Positions 53,002 through 64,000 are shown, numbered from the stretch's first letter. The stretch is DNA of 64,000 bases from Lunularia cruciata (GCA_948567375.1 OX419756.1:66504552-66568551); one strand, 5' to 3'. Made by a program: numbers and translations. Notes: a model not told the origin generated them from the sequence alone.

Positions 53002-55890
53002 CCTCCACACTACATTGTGCCATTTGTAGCCCACTTCTATTTGGGACTGAACTTACTGAATGCGGCAGAGAAACACAAGATGGTGTCACACTTCCACCAT
53101 GATTTGAGAAGAGATGCTGATGCGGAGGAGCAGCAATACATCTTGTAGATAAGAAGTAGTGACAAGTACTATGCGCAGACAAGGCAAAGTGAGCAATTGA
53201 AGGTGAACACTCCAAAGTTGAAGAAGAGGAGTCAACAAGGCGAAGAAGAAGAAGCGGTGATGAAACCTTGTAAGATGAGGAAAGTACACCCAAGGAGAGA
53301 CTTGGTGGTAATCACATCGTTGGACAAGGAGTCAGAAGGAGAGGCTGAGTGCAAGGAAGAAGACTCAAACAAGGAGGAAGAACCCAAATTCACATTGCAG
53401 AGTGGAAAAACAAGCAGTGAGAGTGAAGATGGAAGGGAGATGCAATCAGTACCCAAGAAGGATGAAGGAAAGATGGAAATAGAAGAAGAATGTAATGTGT
53501 ATGCAGAAGACAAAGTTCCAGAGCAGGAGGAGAATTGGGTGACCATTCAACGAGGAGTTTGCTCTAGAAGGAAGGTGAATTATGAAGCGGGACTAAGTAA
53601 GGTAAGAGAAGTGGAGAGTGGAAGTTTGTGGAGCAAAGAATCCATTCCCATAAGGCGATTGAGGCTGAGAAGGTGAGTGTCAAGTGAAGAAGAGGTAAAG
53701 AAGGAGAAAAGTCTACAAATTGAGGTAAACTCAAGTGGAAGAGTAGAGTATTTGTGGAAGGTCGTGTGCCTATTGTTAGTAAAGTTGGAGCAAAAGAAGA
53801 AGGAGATGCAGTCAAAGTGTTCAGGGGTGAAGACTGTGTTGCAAGTGTTAGCACAATTGGAGGAAGAGAACTAGGAGTTAAAGAAGAGTATAATTCAAGG
53901 TGAGGAAGCGAAGGAAGTACTACGACTAGATGCAATAGTACAGAATCAGGTAATTGAAAACTTGAAGGGAGAAGTGGGAAGTAGAGAAAGAATAATAGAG
54001 CAGAATGTCATAGCAAAGGAAAGGCAGATAGTGGAGTATGAAATCTTGAAACAGCAGTTTGCTGATTCTCAATTAGAAATTATTCATGTTATGGCAAGAG
54101 TAGAAGAGAAAGAGCAAGAGCTTGATAGAGTGATGGAGAGTGTAGAAGAAGAAGAAAGAAGCAACTCTGGAAAAGGGAGTTGATTGTGAGGTATAGAGAA
54201 GAAGAAAGATTGAGGAACATACTTCATAATTTGGAGGAGAAGATTGTTCAGAAGGAGAAGGAGAAGGCAACAATGAAAGCCGAGTTCAAGGCAAAACTAG
54301 CAATGTAAAGGGAAGATTGGCTTGCAGATTGAGAACGGGAGAGAAGAAGGAGACATGAGCCATTAAGGGAGATTGTAACAAAGATGAATGTGATGCTAAG
54401 TACAGAAGTGTCTGGATTGAAGAAACAAGGTTGCACAAGTTGAAGTTGTTGGTGCAAGAGACGAGGAGGAAAAATGCAAAGGATAAAGACTTGAATGCCT
54501 TGCTGATTAGTCTCAGAACTCGTGTTGATAGAAAGATATTGGAAGTAGAGATAATATCACAATTAGATTAGACTTGGTAAAATTGGAGATAGATAAACTT
54601 CAAAAGGATGTAAGAGCAAAACCCAAAGAAGATGACATAGGAGTCCAAATATCTTTAGAGTTACCATCAAAGATGTTAGAGAAGAGTGGGTCGGGAGATA
54701 AAGAGTTAAATAGATTACCCACTAGCGTAATTGTAATTCATAGTGAAGACATTGTAGAAATAGTGAAGGATTAAGTAGAATCAGATAGACCCAAGAATAG
54801 AGTAGTATGTGAAGTTACTTTAGAATTGGAAGCCAAGGAAGAAGTAGACATTGGGTCAGAGTAGTAACAGATTTGAGATTTGAAGAGGCAAATATGAAGA
54901 GGTGCATTGTCATTTTGGATCTGCAAGTAGGAAGAGTTGTTAGAGAATGGTATAGATGTTAGTAACTATCAAGTGCAACCATTTAAAGGTAGCATTCACA
55001 ATCATATGTTGTTTAGTGCTCATAATTTCTAAAAATAGATGAAGCAAAGTGCTATGAAGTAGTGCTCGTTGTTTGAGCTTCATTCTGAGTATCAACTTTG
55101 TGTGTTTGTTTGTGAGTGTATGGAGAATTTTGAAGTGCAAGTTAGTGTGCATATTGGATGTTGGATTCCACAACATTGATCTTCATTCTGTGTGGTTGAT
55201 CATGAGTGAAGTGCAATCAAAGCAATGCCTTGACAGATGTGAGAGGAATTGTAGTGTCGGTAGTATTCTGCATTTGTGAGTGCAGTGCAATGCTGATGTG
55301 AAGCAATTTTGATCAAGGAAGTTGTGCCTTCAGTGGAGGGGTGTAACACAATTTGGACGTGAAGTAGTTTTACAATGAAGTGTTGTTTTTGGAAGAGCCT
55401 AAATCATCACAATTAATATTGTTTGGAAAGATTTGCTGGAGTTGTGATTAAGGAGTGTTAATTTGTAACAAGATTGCAAATCAGTGCTAGTTACTCTCTT
55501 CTAGGTGTGGTACCCACATTTTTTGTTTTTTTTAAATAGAGAAAAAGAAGTGTATAAAGAAGTTGTATTGCGCCTATATGGCTGAAGAAGGCAAAGAAAA
55601 GAGTCTTCTGGATGAAACCCAAGGTAACATGGCTTTGGGTCATAAGGCAAAGTACTCGGACTTGCCCTGTCAGCATACAGCCCAAAGTAAGAAGTCTTTG
55701 TATCATGGGGAGCTCCACCTGAGGCAAAGACATTGTAACAACTTTACTTTGGGGTGAGAAATTCAAGAAGGGACTTTTCAAAAACCGGCGGTCATACGCG
55801 TGGAGTACAGTTGATAGTGACAGGCGCATGCAAGAGGTGTGATTTCTTGGTAGAAACTCAAATTGAAGAGAGACAAAGAAGGTGTGACTC

Positions 55891-55899
55891 TATAAAAAT
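55891..55899 (+). promoter_or_regulatory. TATA box in front of LTR-ORF
   Basis: TATAAAAAT, with 18 bases to the ATG at 55918. Confidence 0.68.
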
Positions 55900-55917
55900 C
55901 AGGCTAACAACGAAGCA

Positions 55918-56769
55918 ATGTCTAGCAATTTTCCTTTGCCATTGAGAAGTCGTCTTGTAGGAGATCATGGGAAGGGAAGTAGAGTTGAAGACGCGCTAGT
56001 GTGTAGAGGAGAAATTGAGAGAGTTAAACCGATAGACAATGAGGAAGCAAGGAAGATGAGAGGAGGAAAGAAGTACTCCGAGTTCACAATGAGAAATCAT
56101 GCAATTTGGAGGTTAGATGTGATTGCAAGAATCAAAGTCTTGAGCCGACTTTGGATCACATTCTTGGCATGGAATTGGAATGTAAGTTTTCTAGGATTCA
56201 TGACCAAGATAATCAAGAGTAAGTGTCTTGATGGCCCCAAGGAAGAGGGGAAGAGAGGAAATCCGACTCGCTGGATAGAGTCGGATTGGAGATTGGTGCT
56301 CGGAAGAGAGGCAGGTATGGAGCAGGGTGCCACATTCTTGGGGAAGGAAGAGGTAGCCGAAGAAACCCAAGAAGTGAGGGATGCCTTCTCTTTGAAGAGA
56401 ACAAAGAATGGGTATAAGGTCAAGAGTTACAAAGATCCGGTGAAGAGAGGGATTGTGAGTGCTCTCATGGCAATCCTAAAACCGGAGAGGACGACTTATG
56501 TGATGAAACACCAAGCGGTGTTCTTCCATAAGATGTTTGTAGGAGAACCTATCAACTGGGCGAGGTGCTTCCATGGGAGGACAAGGCAAATGGTGTGGAA
56601 TTTGCGGGATAAGTTGCCTCCACACTACATCGTGCCGTTTGCAACACATTTCTACCTTGGGTTGAATTTGCTCAATTTGGCAAAGTGCAGCAGAACGGTG
56701 TCTCACTTTCATCCCGACTTCAGAAGAGAAGTCGACGCAAAGGAGCAACAATATATTCTTCAAATCTGA
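55918..56769 (+). CDS. LTR-ORF N-terminal domain, intact 283-aa reading frame
   Basis: This is the best preserved N-terminal half. It starts MSSNFPLPLRSRLVGDHGKG and runs without a break through FLAWNWNVSFLGFM, KRGNPTRWIESDWRLVLGRE, VRDAFSLKRTKNGYKVKSYK, GIVSALMAILKPERTTYVMK, HQAVFFHKMFVGEPINWARC, LPPHYIVPFATHFYLGLNLL and FHPDFRREVDAKEQQYILQI. It ends at a TGA just before the linker, so a free-standing ~283-residue domain protein could still be made. No signal peptide or membrane segment is evident. No family assigned; see the findings for a hypothesis. Confidence 0.75.
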   Translation: MSSNFPLPLRSRLVGDHGKGSRVEDALVCRGEIERVKPIDNEEARKMRGGKKYSEFTMRNHAIWRLDVIARIKVLSRLWITFLAWNWNVSFLGFMTKIIKSKCLDGPKEEGKRGNPTRWIESDWRLVLGREAGMEQGATFLGKEEVAEETQEVRDAFSLKRTKNGYKVKSYKDPVKRGIVSALMAILKPERTTYVMKHQAVFFHKMFVGEPINWARCFHGRTRQMVWNLRDKLPPHYIVPFATHFYLGLNLLNLAKCSRTVSHFHPDFRREVDAKEQQYILQI

Positions 56770-58173
56770 AGCACTTATGAGTGCTACGCGCAAACTGGCA
56801 AGAGTGTAGAGGTAGAAGTGAGTACTCCAAAATCAAAGAAGCAGAGTCGACAAGGAGAAGGCAAAGACGTAGAGAAGATGAGACCTTGGAAGACCAGGAG
56901 AGGAAACCCGAGGAAAGGTATGGTGTGATCACGTCATCAGAAGAAGACTCGGAAGGCAAAGCCGAGTGCAAGTCCAAAGACTTGGAACACGAGGAGGAAC
57001 TTGAGCTCATGCTACAAAGTGGGGATACGAGTAGCGATAATGATGAAGATGGGGAGATGACATCGGTACCTACTACAAAAGAAGAAGAAGTTTGGGTGGA
57101 GCTCAAGGAAGAAAATAATGCAAAGTTGGAGGACGATGTACCCAAGCCGGAGGAGAAGAAGATTACAATTCAGAGGGGAGTTCGGTCGAGACGCAAGGCA
57201 AAGTGTGAAGTGGGTCCAAGCAAGGCAAGGAAAGAGGAGAATGCTAGTTCGGGAAGTGAAGCATCTATTCCAATACAACAACTGCAGAGAAGGAGATGAG
57301 TATCAGGAGATGAGTATCAGGAGAAGAAGAGGTAAAGAAGGAGATCACTCCGCAGGTTGAAGTAGGTGCAAGTGATGGGGTGGAGTACCTGCAAGAAATT
57401 GTGTGCCCATTGTTAGTGAAGCTAGAGCACAAGAAGAAAGAGATGCAGTCAAAATGTCCGGAGGTGAAGACTGTGTTGCAGGTATTAGCAAGACTAGAAG
57501 AAGAGAACTCAGAGTTGAAGAGGAGTATAATCCAAGGCAAGGAGGAAAGGGAAGTACTGCGAGGGGATGCAGTAGTGCAGTGTCAAGTTATTGAGAACTT
57601 GAAGAGAGAGGCAAGGTATCGAGAGGAACTTGTGAAGAAGAGTGACCTAGCAAGGGAGAGACAAGTAGTAGAGTATGAAATCTTCAAGCAGTAGCTTGCT
57701 GATTCAAGACTAGGAATTACCCATGCTATGGCGAGGGTAGTAGAGAAGAAACAAGAGCTTGATAGAGTGATGGAGAGTGTAGAAGAGAAGAAGAAACTAT
57801 GGCAACGGGAGTTGACAGTGAGATATAGGGAAGAAGAGAGATTAGGAGAGTTACTTCGTAATCAGGAGGAGAAGATTGTGCAAAAGGAGAAGGAGAAGGA
57901 AACTGTGAAAGCCAAGTTCGAGGCAGAGTTGGCAATGTACAAGGAAGATTGGCTTGCAGATGTGGAGCGTGAAAGGAAGATGAGATTGGAGCCATTGAAG
58001 GAGATTGTAATCAGGATGAATGCGATGCTGAGTACAGAGGCCAATGTTCATATTGAAGAAACGAGGCTGCACAAGTTGAAGTTATTGGTGCAGGAGACGA
58101 GGAAGAGACATGCAAAGGACACAAACTTGAATGCTCTGTTAATAAGTCTCAAAACTAGAGTAGATAGGAAGAT
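56770..58173 (+). pseudogene. LTR-ORF linker and coiled coil, before the nested solo LTR
   Basis: 56781-57299 is the linker: basic residues, GVITSSEEDSEGKAE, acidic stretch, second basic patch. 57380-57694 and 57728-58173 are the coiled coil (VKLEHKKKEMQSKCPEVKTV; LEEENSELKRSIIQGKEERE; ISLKTRVDRKI). The frame is cut at 58173 by the solo LTR and resumes at 60561 (ILEVKDNITIRLDLVKIEID). Confidence 0.75.
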
Positions 58174-58560
58174 TGTGGTGCCCATATTTTTTGTTTTTTT
58201 CAAAATAAAGAAGAAGAAGTGTATAAAGAAGTCGGATTGTGCCTATATAGCCGAAGAAGGCAAAGAAAAGAGTCTTTGGGATGAAACCCAAAGTAAAGTG
58301 ACTTTGGGTCATAAGGCAAAGTACTTGGAAATGCCTTGTCAGCATACAACCCAAAGTAAGGAGTCTTCGTATTGGGGGGAGCTCAAGCCGAGGCAAAGTC
58401 AGTCTAACAACCTTTTATCGGGGTGAGAAATTCAAGAAGGGACCGTTCAAAAACCGGCGGCCCATACACGCAAATTTTGATTGATAGTGACAGGTGCATG
58501 CAGGAGGTGTGATTTCCCAATAGAAACTCAAAGTGAAGAAAGATGAAGAAAGCGCAACTC

Positions 58561-58569
58561 TATAAAAAT
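58561..58569 (+). promoter_or_regulatory. TATA box in front of LTR-ORF (deleted solo LTR)
   Basis: TATAAAAAT, with 18 bases to the ATG at 58588. Confidence 0.66.
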
Positions 58570-58587
58570 CAAACTTGCAACGATGCA

Positions 58588-59761
58588 ATGTCGAGTCATT
58601 TTCCTTCGCCATTGAGAAGTCGTCCTGTAGGTGATTGTGGGAAGGGAAATAGAGTTGGAAACGCACTAGTGTGTAAGGGAGAAGTTGCAAGAGTAAAACC
58701 AAGAGACACTGAGACAGCAAGAGAGATGGGAGGAGGAAAGAAGAACTCCGAATTTGCAGTGAGAAATTATGCAATTTAGAGGTTAGATGTGATCGTGAGG
58801 ATCAAAGTCTTGAGCCGACTTTGGATCACCTTCTTGGCGTGGAACTGGAATGTGAGTTTTCCAGGTTTCATGACAGAGATCATTGAGAGCAAGTGTCTCA
58901 ATGGACCCGAGGAAGAAGGGAAGAGAGGAAATCCGGCTCATTAGACAGAGTCGGATTGGAGACTAGTACTCGGGAAGAAAGTAGGCTCGGAGCAGGGGGC
59001 CATGTTCTTGGGGAAGGGAGAGATAGCCCCAAGAAACCCAAGAGGTGAGAGATGCATTCTCGTCAAAGCGGACAAAGAATGGGTACAAAGTCAAGAGCTA
59101 CAAAGATCCTGTCAAGAGGGCAATTGTGAGTACTCTGATGGCAATCTAGAAGCCGTAGAGAACAACCTATGTGATGAAACACCAAGCGGTGTTCTTTCAC
59201 AAATTTTGTGCACAAGAACCAATCAATTGGGCGGGGTGTTTCCACGGGAGAATGCAAGAAATGGTGTGGAATCTACGGGATAAATTGCCTCCACACTACA
59301 TCGTGCCGTTTGCAACTCATTTCTACCTCGAGTTGAATTTGCTAAACTTGGCAGAGCAAACTTAGATGGTGTTGCATTTCCATCCCGATTTGAAAAAGGA
59401 GGTCAATGTAGAGGAGCAACAGTACATCTTGCAAATCAGAAGCACCGATGAGTACTACAAGAAGGCGGGGAAGAATGTGGAGATCAAAGTGAGTACTCCA
59501 AACTCGAAGAAGAGAAGTCGGCAGGGCGAAGCCAAAGACACGACAAAACCTCAGAAGACCAGGAGAGGAAACCCGAGGCAAGGCATGGTGGTGATCGAGT
59601 CGGAAGATGACACCGAGCGCAAGACCGAAGGCTCGGACCACAAGGAGGAGCCCGAGCTAACACTACAGAGTGGAGATGCAAGTAGCAACAGCGATGAAGG
59701 AGGAGAAATGACATCGGCGCCAGCTGCTGCAGAGGAAGAAGTAGACATCAGATCTGATTAG
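58588..59761 (+). pseudogene. LTR-ORF, internally deleted short form
   Basis: N-terminus MSSHFPSPLRSRPVGDCGKG, a stop at about 58780, then the domain in shifting frames (59171-59365: AVFFHKFCAQEPINWAG; LPPHYIVPFATHFYLELNLL). 59366-59761 is open through the basic linker, VVIESEDDTERKTEG and the acidic stretch. It then passes directly to EEEVDIRSD, the normal C-terminus. The coiled coil is skipped in frame. Confidence 0.75.
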
Positions 59762-60560
59762 TAATAGTCTTTGAGATATGAAGAGGCAGATATGAAGAGG
59801 TGCATTATCATTTTGGATCTGCAGGTTAGAAGAGTTGTTGTAGAACGGTATAGTTGTTAGAACAGTCAATTTGTTCACTACTTAAGAGTGGCATTTGTAG
59901 TATCATGTTGTTCAGTGCTCATAATTTTTGAGAATATATAAAGCAAAGTGCTGTGAGGCAGTGCTTGTTGCTTGAGCTTGATTTTGAGTATCAATATTGT
60001 AATTGTGTTTGTGAGGGTGTGAAGAAATTTAAAATGCAAGTTAGAGTGTTTGTTGGATGTTGGATTCCGCAGCCTTGATCTTCATTTTGTGTGTTTGATC
60101 TTGAGTGAAGTGCAATCAAAGCAATGCCTTGACAGATCTGAGAGGAATTGTAGTGTTGGTAGTATTCTGCATTTGTGAGTGCAGTGTAAGGTTGATGTGA
60201 AGCAATTTTGATCAAGGAAGTTGTGCCTTCAGTAGAGGGGTGGAACACAATTCTGAGGTGAAGTTGTTTTGTAGTGAAGTGCTATTTTCGGGAGAGCCTG
60301 AATCATCACAATCAAGATTGTTTGGAAAGATTTGATGGAGTTGTGATTAAGGAGTGTGAATTTGTGACAAGACTGCGAGTCAGTGCTTGTTATTATCTTC
60401 TGGGTGTGGTGTCTACCTGAGAGATTAAAGACACAATCAAGAAGAACTAAAATTGTTACTTTGCTTTGTATTTGGACATTTCTGACTCGTATCTCTACGG
60501 GAACAAACTTTACTTATTTAATTACCTCAAAAGTGATATTTGCCGGGTTGTCACAAAGAT

Positions 60561-60894
60561 ATTGGAAGTCAAAGACAATATCACGATTAGATTAGATCTA
60601 GTGAAGATAGAGATAGATAAACTTTGGAAAGATGTTAGAGCCAAACCCAAAGTAGATGAAGTAGGAGTGCAAATGTCTTTGGAGTTATCATTGGAGACAT
60701 TAGAGGAGAGTGGGTTGGGAGATAAGGAGTTAGATAGATTACCCACTAGTGAAATTTCAGATCAAGAAAGAGAACTGTTAGAGTTGGTAGAAGATGTACG
60801 AGTTCTGAAACCCAAGGACAATATATTAGGAAGTAAAGTTACTTCGGGTTCGGGTTTGAAAGCCAAAGAAGAAGTAAACATTGGATCGGATTAG
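60561..60894 (+). pseudogene. LTR-ORF C-terminus (after nested solo LTR)
   Basis: Continues 58173: ILEVKDNITIRLDLVKIEID, LWKDVRAKPKVDEVGVQMSL, SDQERELLELVEDVRVLKPK, ending GLKAKEEVNIGSD at 60894. The tail is open in this copy. Confidence 0.8.
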
Positions 60895-61694
60895 TAACCG
60901 ATTTGAGATTTGAATAGGCAGATATGAAGAGGTGCATTGTCATTTCAGATCTGCAAGTTTGTAGAATCATAAGGAAGAGGTACATTAGGAAGATAATTGT
61001 CGTTTGCTTTAGTATTTAAGGGGAGCATTTGCAGTATTATGTTGTTCAGTGCTCATAATTTTGAGAATAGATAAGCAAAGTGCTATGAAGCAGTGCTCGT
61101 TGCTTGAGCTTGATTCCGAGTATCAACTTTGTGTCTATGTTTGTGAGTGTGTGGAGAAATTTGAAGTGCAAGTTAGTGTGCTTGTTGGATGTTGGATCCC
61201 ACAGCCTTGATCTTTCCTTTGTGTGTTTGATCCTAAGTGAAGTGCAATCAAAGCAATGCTTTGACAGATCTGAGAGGAATTGTAGTGTTGGTAGTATTTT
61301 GCATTTGAGTTCAGCGCAGTGTTGATGTGAAGCAATTTTGATCGAGGAAGTTGTGCCTTTAGTGGAGGAGTGGAACACAATTCTGAGGCAAAGTTGTTTT
61401 GCAGTGAAGTGCCATTTTTGGGAGAGCATGAATCATCACAATCAAGATTGTTTGGAAAGAGTTGAAGAAGTTGTGATTAAGGAGTGTGAATTTGTGACAA
61501 GACTAAGAATCAGTGCTTGTTACTCTCTTCCAGGTGTGGTTTCTACCTGAGAGATTTAAGACGCGACCAAGAAGAACTATATTGTTATTGTTTGACTTTG
61601 TATTTAGACATTTCCGACTCATATCTCTATGGGAACAAACTTTACTTACTTGATTACCGCAAAAGTGATATTTGCCGGGTTGTCACATGATTTT

Positions 61695-61712
61695 TGGCAC
61701 CGCTGCCGGGGA
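61695..61712 (+). other. Primer binding site, tRNA-Asp type (second LTR-A element)
   Basis: TGGCACCGCTGCCGGGGA at the same distance from the LTR end as in the complete element; two bases differ from the tRNA-Asp complement. Confidence 0.82.
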
Positions 61713-61775
61713 TACAAATCTCAGAAGTGGAAGAATACAAAGCCAAATTTGAAACTAGGTATCAAAGCAATATGA

Positions 61776-62400
61776 ATGTCTGCATTGAGAGAACAATGGG
61801 AAGAGAGAGTTTGAAGACTAGCATTGCAACGTGAAGAAGATAAATGTCTGAAAGTCCCATCCACTTTTGATGAAACCAAACAAGAGGTGTTGGACTTCCA
61901 GCTCCTTCACAAAGTGCAAGAAGCCCTACGAAAACTTGACCACAAGAAACACAAAGACGGTTGGCAAGGCTACTTTGCATCCCCTCTTTGTCCAAAAAGA
62001 AGGAAGACTCAAGTGGCCAAACATATGCATTACGGCCTAGTACACCGACTTCCCCTAGAGCTGTAAAGGAAGTCGCGTCCTTAAAGAACTTTGTTCAGGA
62101 AAAGACAACACAAACACTCACAGAAGAAGAGAGTCACCATCTTCTACGAACGATTCCTTGGTTGTCCCAAAGGAATTTTGAAGAACACATTGAAGGTGTT
62201 GATCCTGAATCTTCCAACCAGGTTGAAGTTGACACCCTCATATCAAAAATTGTCGAAGAAGACCCTACATTGAATTTGATGAATTCGAATCCCTGGGCTG
62301 ACACCCGGCATCAATTCCAGCCAATTCCTTGGTTCTATCTAGTTCGACTCTACCCCAGCCGACCCCAGTGCATCGAACAATGACTTTGTTGCCTGTCACT
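61776..62400 (+). pseudogene. gag: gag N-terminal part (second LTR-A element)
   Basis: ATG at 61776 gives SALREQWEERV and a TGA, then ALQREEDKCLKVPSTFDETK and QLLHKVQEALRKLDHKKHKD. Reading passes to the next frame (61961-62383: KKKEDSSGQTYALRPSTPTS; VKEVASLKNFVQEKTTQTLT; SSNQVEVDTLISKIVEEDPT). It ends where the - strand LTR starts, before the capsid core. Confidence 0.78.
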
Positions 62401-64000
62401 TGTGACAACCCGGCAAATATCACTTTTGCGGTAATCAGGTAAGTAAAGTCCGTTCCCGCAGAGATACTATCCAGAATTGGTCAAATACAAAGACAAACGT
62501 CACAATTGCAGTTCTTCTTGATGTCTTCTTTAATCTCTCAGGTAGACAATACCCAGAAGAGAGTAACAAGCTCAAAATCTTGACAACTTGTCACAAATAC
62601 ACACATATAATCACATCATAGTAAATTCTGTCCAAACAACTCTTGATTGTGATGATTCAGATTCTCCCAAAGACGGCACTTCACTACGAAGACCAATTTT
62701 GCCTCAGAATTGTGTTGCACCCCTCCATTGAAGGCACAACTTCCTCGATCAAAATTGCTTCACATCAACTTTGTGCTGCACTCACCAATGCAGAATACTA
62801 ACAACACTACAATTCCTCTTAGATCTGTCAAGGCATTGCTCCGATGCACTTCACTCAGGATCAAACACACAGAATGAAGATCAAGGCTATAGATTCCAAC
62901 ATCCACAAGCACATTGACTTGCTCTTCAGAATTCTCCACACACTCACAAACACAAACATGAAATTGACAATCGGAATTAAGCTTAAGAGACGAGCACTGA
63001 GGATAGCACTTCGCTTTATCTATCTTCAAAAATATGAATACTAAATAACATCATACTGCGAATGCTTCACTTAAATACTGAAGCAAACGGCAGATTTGCC
63101 TACCTAAGCACCGCTTCCTAACATCTCTTCCTACTTGTAGATCCTAAGTGACAATCTATCTCTTCATATCTGCCCTTTCCTATCTTAGAATTGACTTTTA
63201 TCCCAATCCAATGTCTACCTCAGCATCGGCTTCCAAACCCAATGATCTTCTTGCTATTTCACCTTATTCGGGTATGACTGATTCTACTAATTTCTTTACT
63301 AATTCTACAACTTCTTCACTACAATCTGTAATTGAAATCTGGTTTACTCCATCTACACTCTTATTTCCCGACCCACTCTTCTCTAATGTGTCAATTCTCA
63401 AGTCCAATGACACTTGAGTTTCTACATCTGCAACATTGGGTTTCTTCTCCATTGTCACACTATTCCAAATTTTCTCTAACTCTGAATTGACTAAATCTAG
63501 CCTAAGACTAACATTATTTTCTACCTCCAACATTTTTCTATCTACGTGTTCTCTCAACCAAATTAGCAAGGTATTCATATCCACGTCCTTGGCTCTTCGC
63601 TTCCGAGTCTCCTGCACAAGTAACTTCAACTCATGCAGACAAGCTTCTTCCAATCTTCCTTCAGCCTCCGTGCTTAAGATTGCTCATAATTTCCCCACAA
63701 TGTCCCCTACTGATTCCGATGCGTATCCTCAAGAACGCTCCACCTTCAACTCCTCCCGATACATCTGCAACTCGTCTTTGTATTCTGCAGCAAGCATCTT
63801 CTTCTCCTCTGCATACTGCATTTTCTGCTGCTCCGCACTCTTGACAAGTTCTCGTAAACGCTCTTCTTCTTCTTGCCTGGACGCCAACTCTCTCTGCCAT
63901 GCTTGATCTTTTGCTACGGCACTCTTCTTCAAGCTGTCCAACTCTTGCTCCATCACGATGGTCATCGCCTTCAGATGAACATTCTCGATGCGCACATTAC
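62401..64000 (-). mobile_element. LTR-A LTR on - strand, divergent, cut by window end
   Basis: Begins TGTGACAACCCGG (LTR 3' end read backwards), inserted in gag of the second element. It contains the R/U5 region, the TATTTAAG-type box (forward CTTAAATACTG near 63069) and LTR-ORF C-terminal coding. It resembles the divergent subtype also seen at 27670-28350 and in the short LTR at 32889. Confidence 0.85.
63192..63995 (-). pseudogene. LTR-ORF coiled coil and C-terminus (divergent copy)
   Basis: 63729-63995 reads EQELDSLKKSAVAKDQAWQR and YKDELQMYREELKVERS. 63264-63653 reads LHELKLLVQETRKRRAKDVD, REHVDRKMLEVENNVSLRLD and LRIDTLEKSGSGNKSVDGVN. The heptad-like, highly charged pattern and the LHELKLLVQETR and VDRK-LEV landmarks identify it. 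The N-terminal domain would be beyond the window. Confidence 0.75.

Larger units (their letters stand above)
48556..54862 (+). pseudogene. LTR-ORF split by solo LTR 49261-53001
   Basis: 48556-48933 is the N-terminus (MISNFPSPLRSH; LAWNWNISFSGFMTEI; KRGNPA, then TGA for TGG/CGA). The domain goes on in broken frames to 49260 (QDKTPP) and resumes after the solo LTR with HYIVPFVAHFYLGLNLLNAA and ending QQYIL. 53197-53676 is the basic linker with LVVITSLDKESEGEAE; 53677-54183 the coiled coil. The tail EAKEEVDIGSE is at about 54862. Many stops. Confidence 0.75.
48145..55505 (+). mobile_element. LTR-A LTR (long type), split by a solo LTR; end cut by the next LTR-A
   Basis: Begins TGTGGTACCCACATTTTTG. 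Parts: 48145-49260 and 53007-55505, about 3.6 kb in sum. It stops within the U5 (ttactctcttctagg), where the LTR at 55506 is inserted. The remainder should lie past the window. TATAAAATT at 48529 precedes ATG 48556 by 18 bases. Confidence 0.88.
58174..60555 (+). mobile_element. Solo LTR-A with 1.4-kb internal deletion (2382 bp), TSD aagat
   Basis: TGTGGTGCCC...TTGTCACA, with aagat at 58169-58173 and 60556-60560. Compared with long LTRs it lacks the linker end and the entire coiled coil. The deletion near 59735 joins the two sides at a GAGGAAGAAG-type microhomology and keeps the frame. Confidence 0.93.
55506..62400 (+). mobile_element. LTR-A element, 5' LTR and start of internal region, interrupted
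   Basis: LTR 55506-58173 plus 60561-61687 (3795 bp when joined) starts TGTGGTACCC and ends TTGTCACA. A tRNA-Asp-type primer site and the beginning of gag follow. At 62400 a - strand LTR is inserted; the rest of the element would be beyond the window. The left target bases are ctagg. Confidence 0.9.

Noticed and set aside
1-64000. Host protein genes, tRNA, rRNA, CRISPR arrays, or bacterial features
   Set aside because: All long open frames map to retrotransposon proteins or LTR-ORF; the tRNA-like matches are primer binding sites only; no regular spacer-repeat array was seen.

Overview
The window looks like intergenic DNA from a large, repeat-rich land-plant genome. Essentially everything recognisable is LTR retrotransposon, Ty3/gypsy type, piled up in nested insertions. 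I see no host gene, rRNA, tRNA or CRISPR array. A plant is indicated by chromoviruses primed by initiator tRNA-Met, by Tat/Athila-like elements primed by tRNA-Asp, and by 5-bp target-site duplications (TSDs). The species cannot be told from this sequence; a gymnosperm or a fern would fit, but that is a guess.

Four families are named here by their LTRs. LTR-A is a Tat/Athila-like family with enormous LTRs of about 3.78 kb. Its U3 carries a conserved open reading frame of about 858 codons (called LTR-ORF): a conserved N-terminal domain, a basic/acidic linker and a long coiled coil. Short LTRs of about 1.9 kb keep only the end of it. LTR-B is an Athila-like family with LTRs of about 0.73 kb. LTR-C is a chromovirus with 0.74-kb LTRs, a tRNA-iMet primer site and a chromodomain. 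LTR-D is an older chromovirus with 0.42-kb LTRs full of heat-shock-element-like palindromes.

Layout of the left stack. An LTR-B-like element lies on the + strand (reverse transcriptase/RNase H at 770-2184, integrase at 20386-21330). It is interrupted by an LTR-D chromovirus on the - strand (2185-20380, TSD attgg). That is interrupted in turn by the one complete LTR-A element (5961-18734, TSD atagg; 3779-bp LTRs; primer site, gag, protease, RT, RNase H, integrase, polypurine tract). More LTR-A LTRs follow at 21331-30390, including a solo LTR on the - strand (23883-27664, TSD aagat).

Middle stack. A - strand LTR-A-family internal fragment (30391-31898, continuing at 47983-48144) holds an LTR-B element (31899-47977, TSD ggctt). 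The 5' LTR of that element is split by the LTR-C chromovirus (32146-40683, TSD gttga), whose own 5' LTR holds a short solo LTR-A (32889-34803, TSD tatta). A second short solo LTR-A (42998-44917) sits in the LTR-B gag.

Right stack. LTR-A LTRs are nested in LTR-A LTRs: 48145-55505 contains solo LTR 49261-53001 (TSD cctcc). LTR 55506-61687 contains solo LTR 58174-60555 (TSD aagat) and is followed by a primer site and the start of gag. A - strand LTR from 62401 runs off the window.

No element here looks fully competent; most frames carry stops of the C-to-T/G-to-A kind. The most unusual signal is LTR-ORF, a long protein encoded inside the LTR itself. It has its own TATA box at a fixed distance from its ATG, and a second TATA box downstream is placed to make the genomic RNA.
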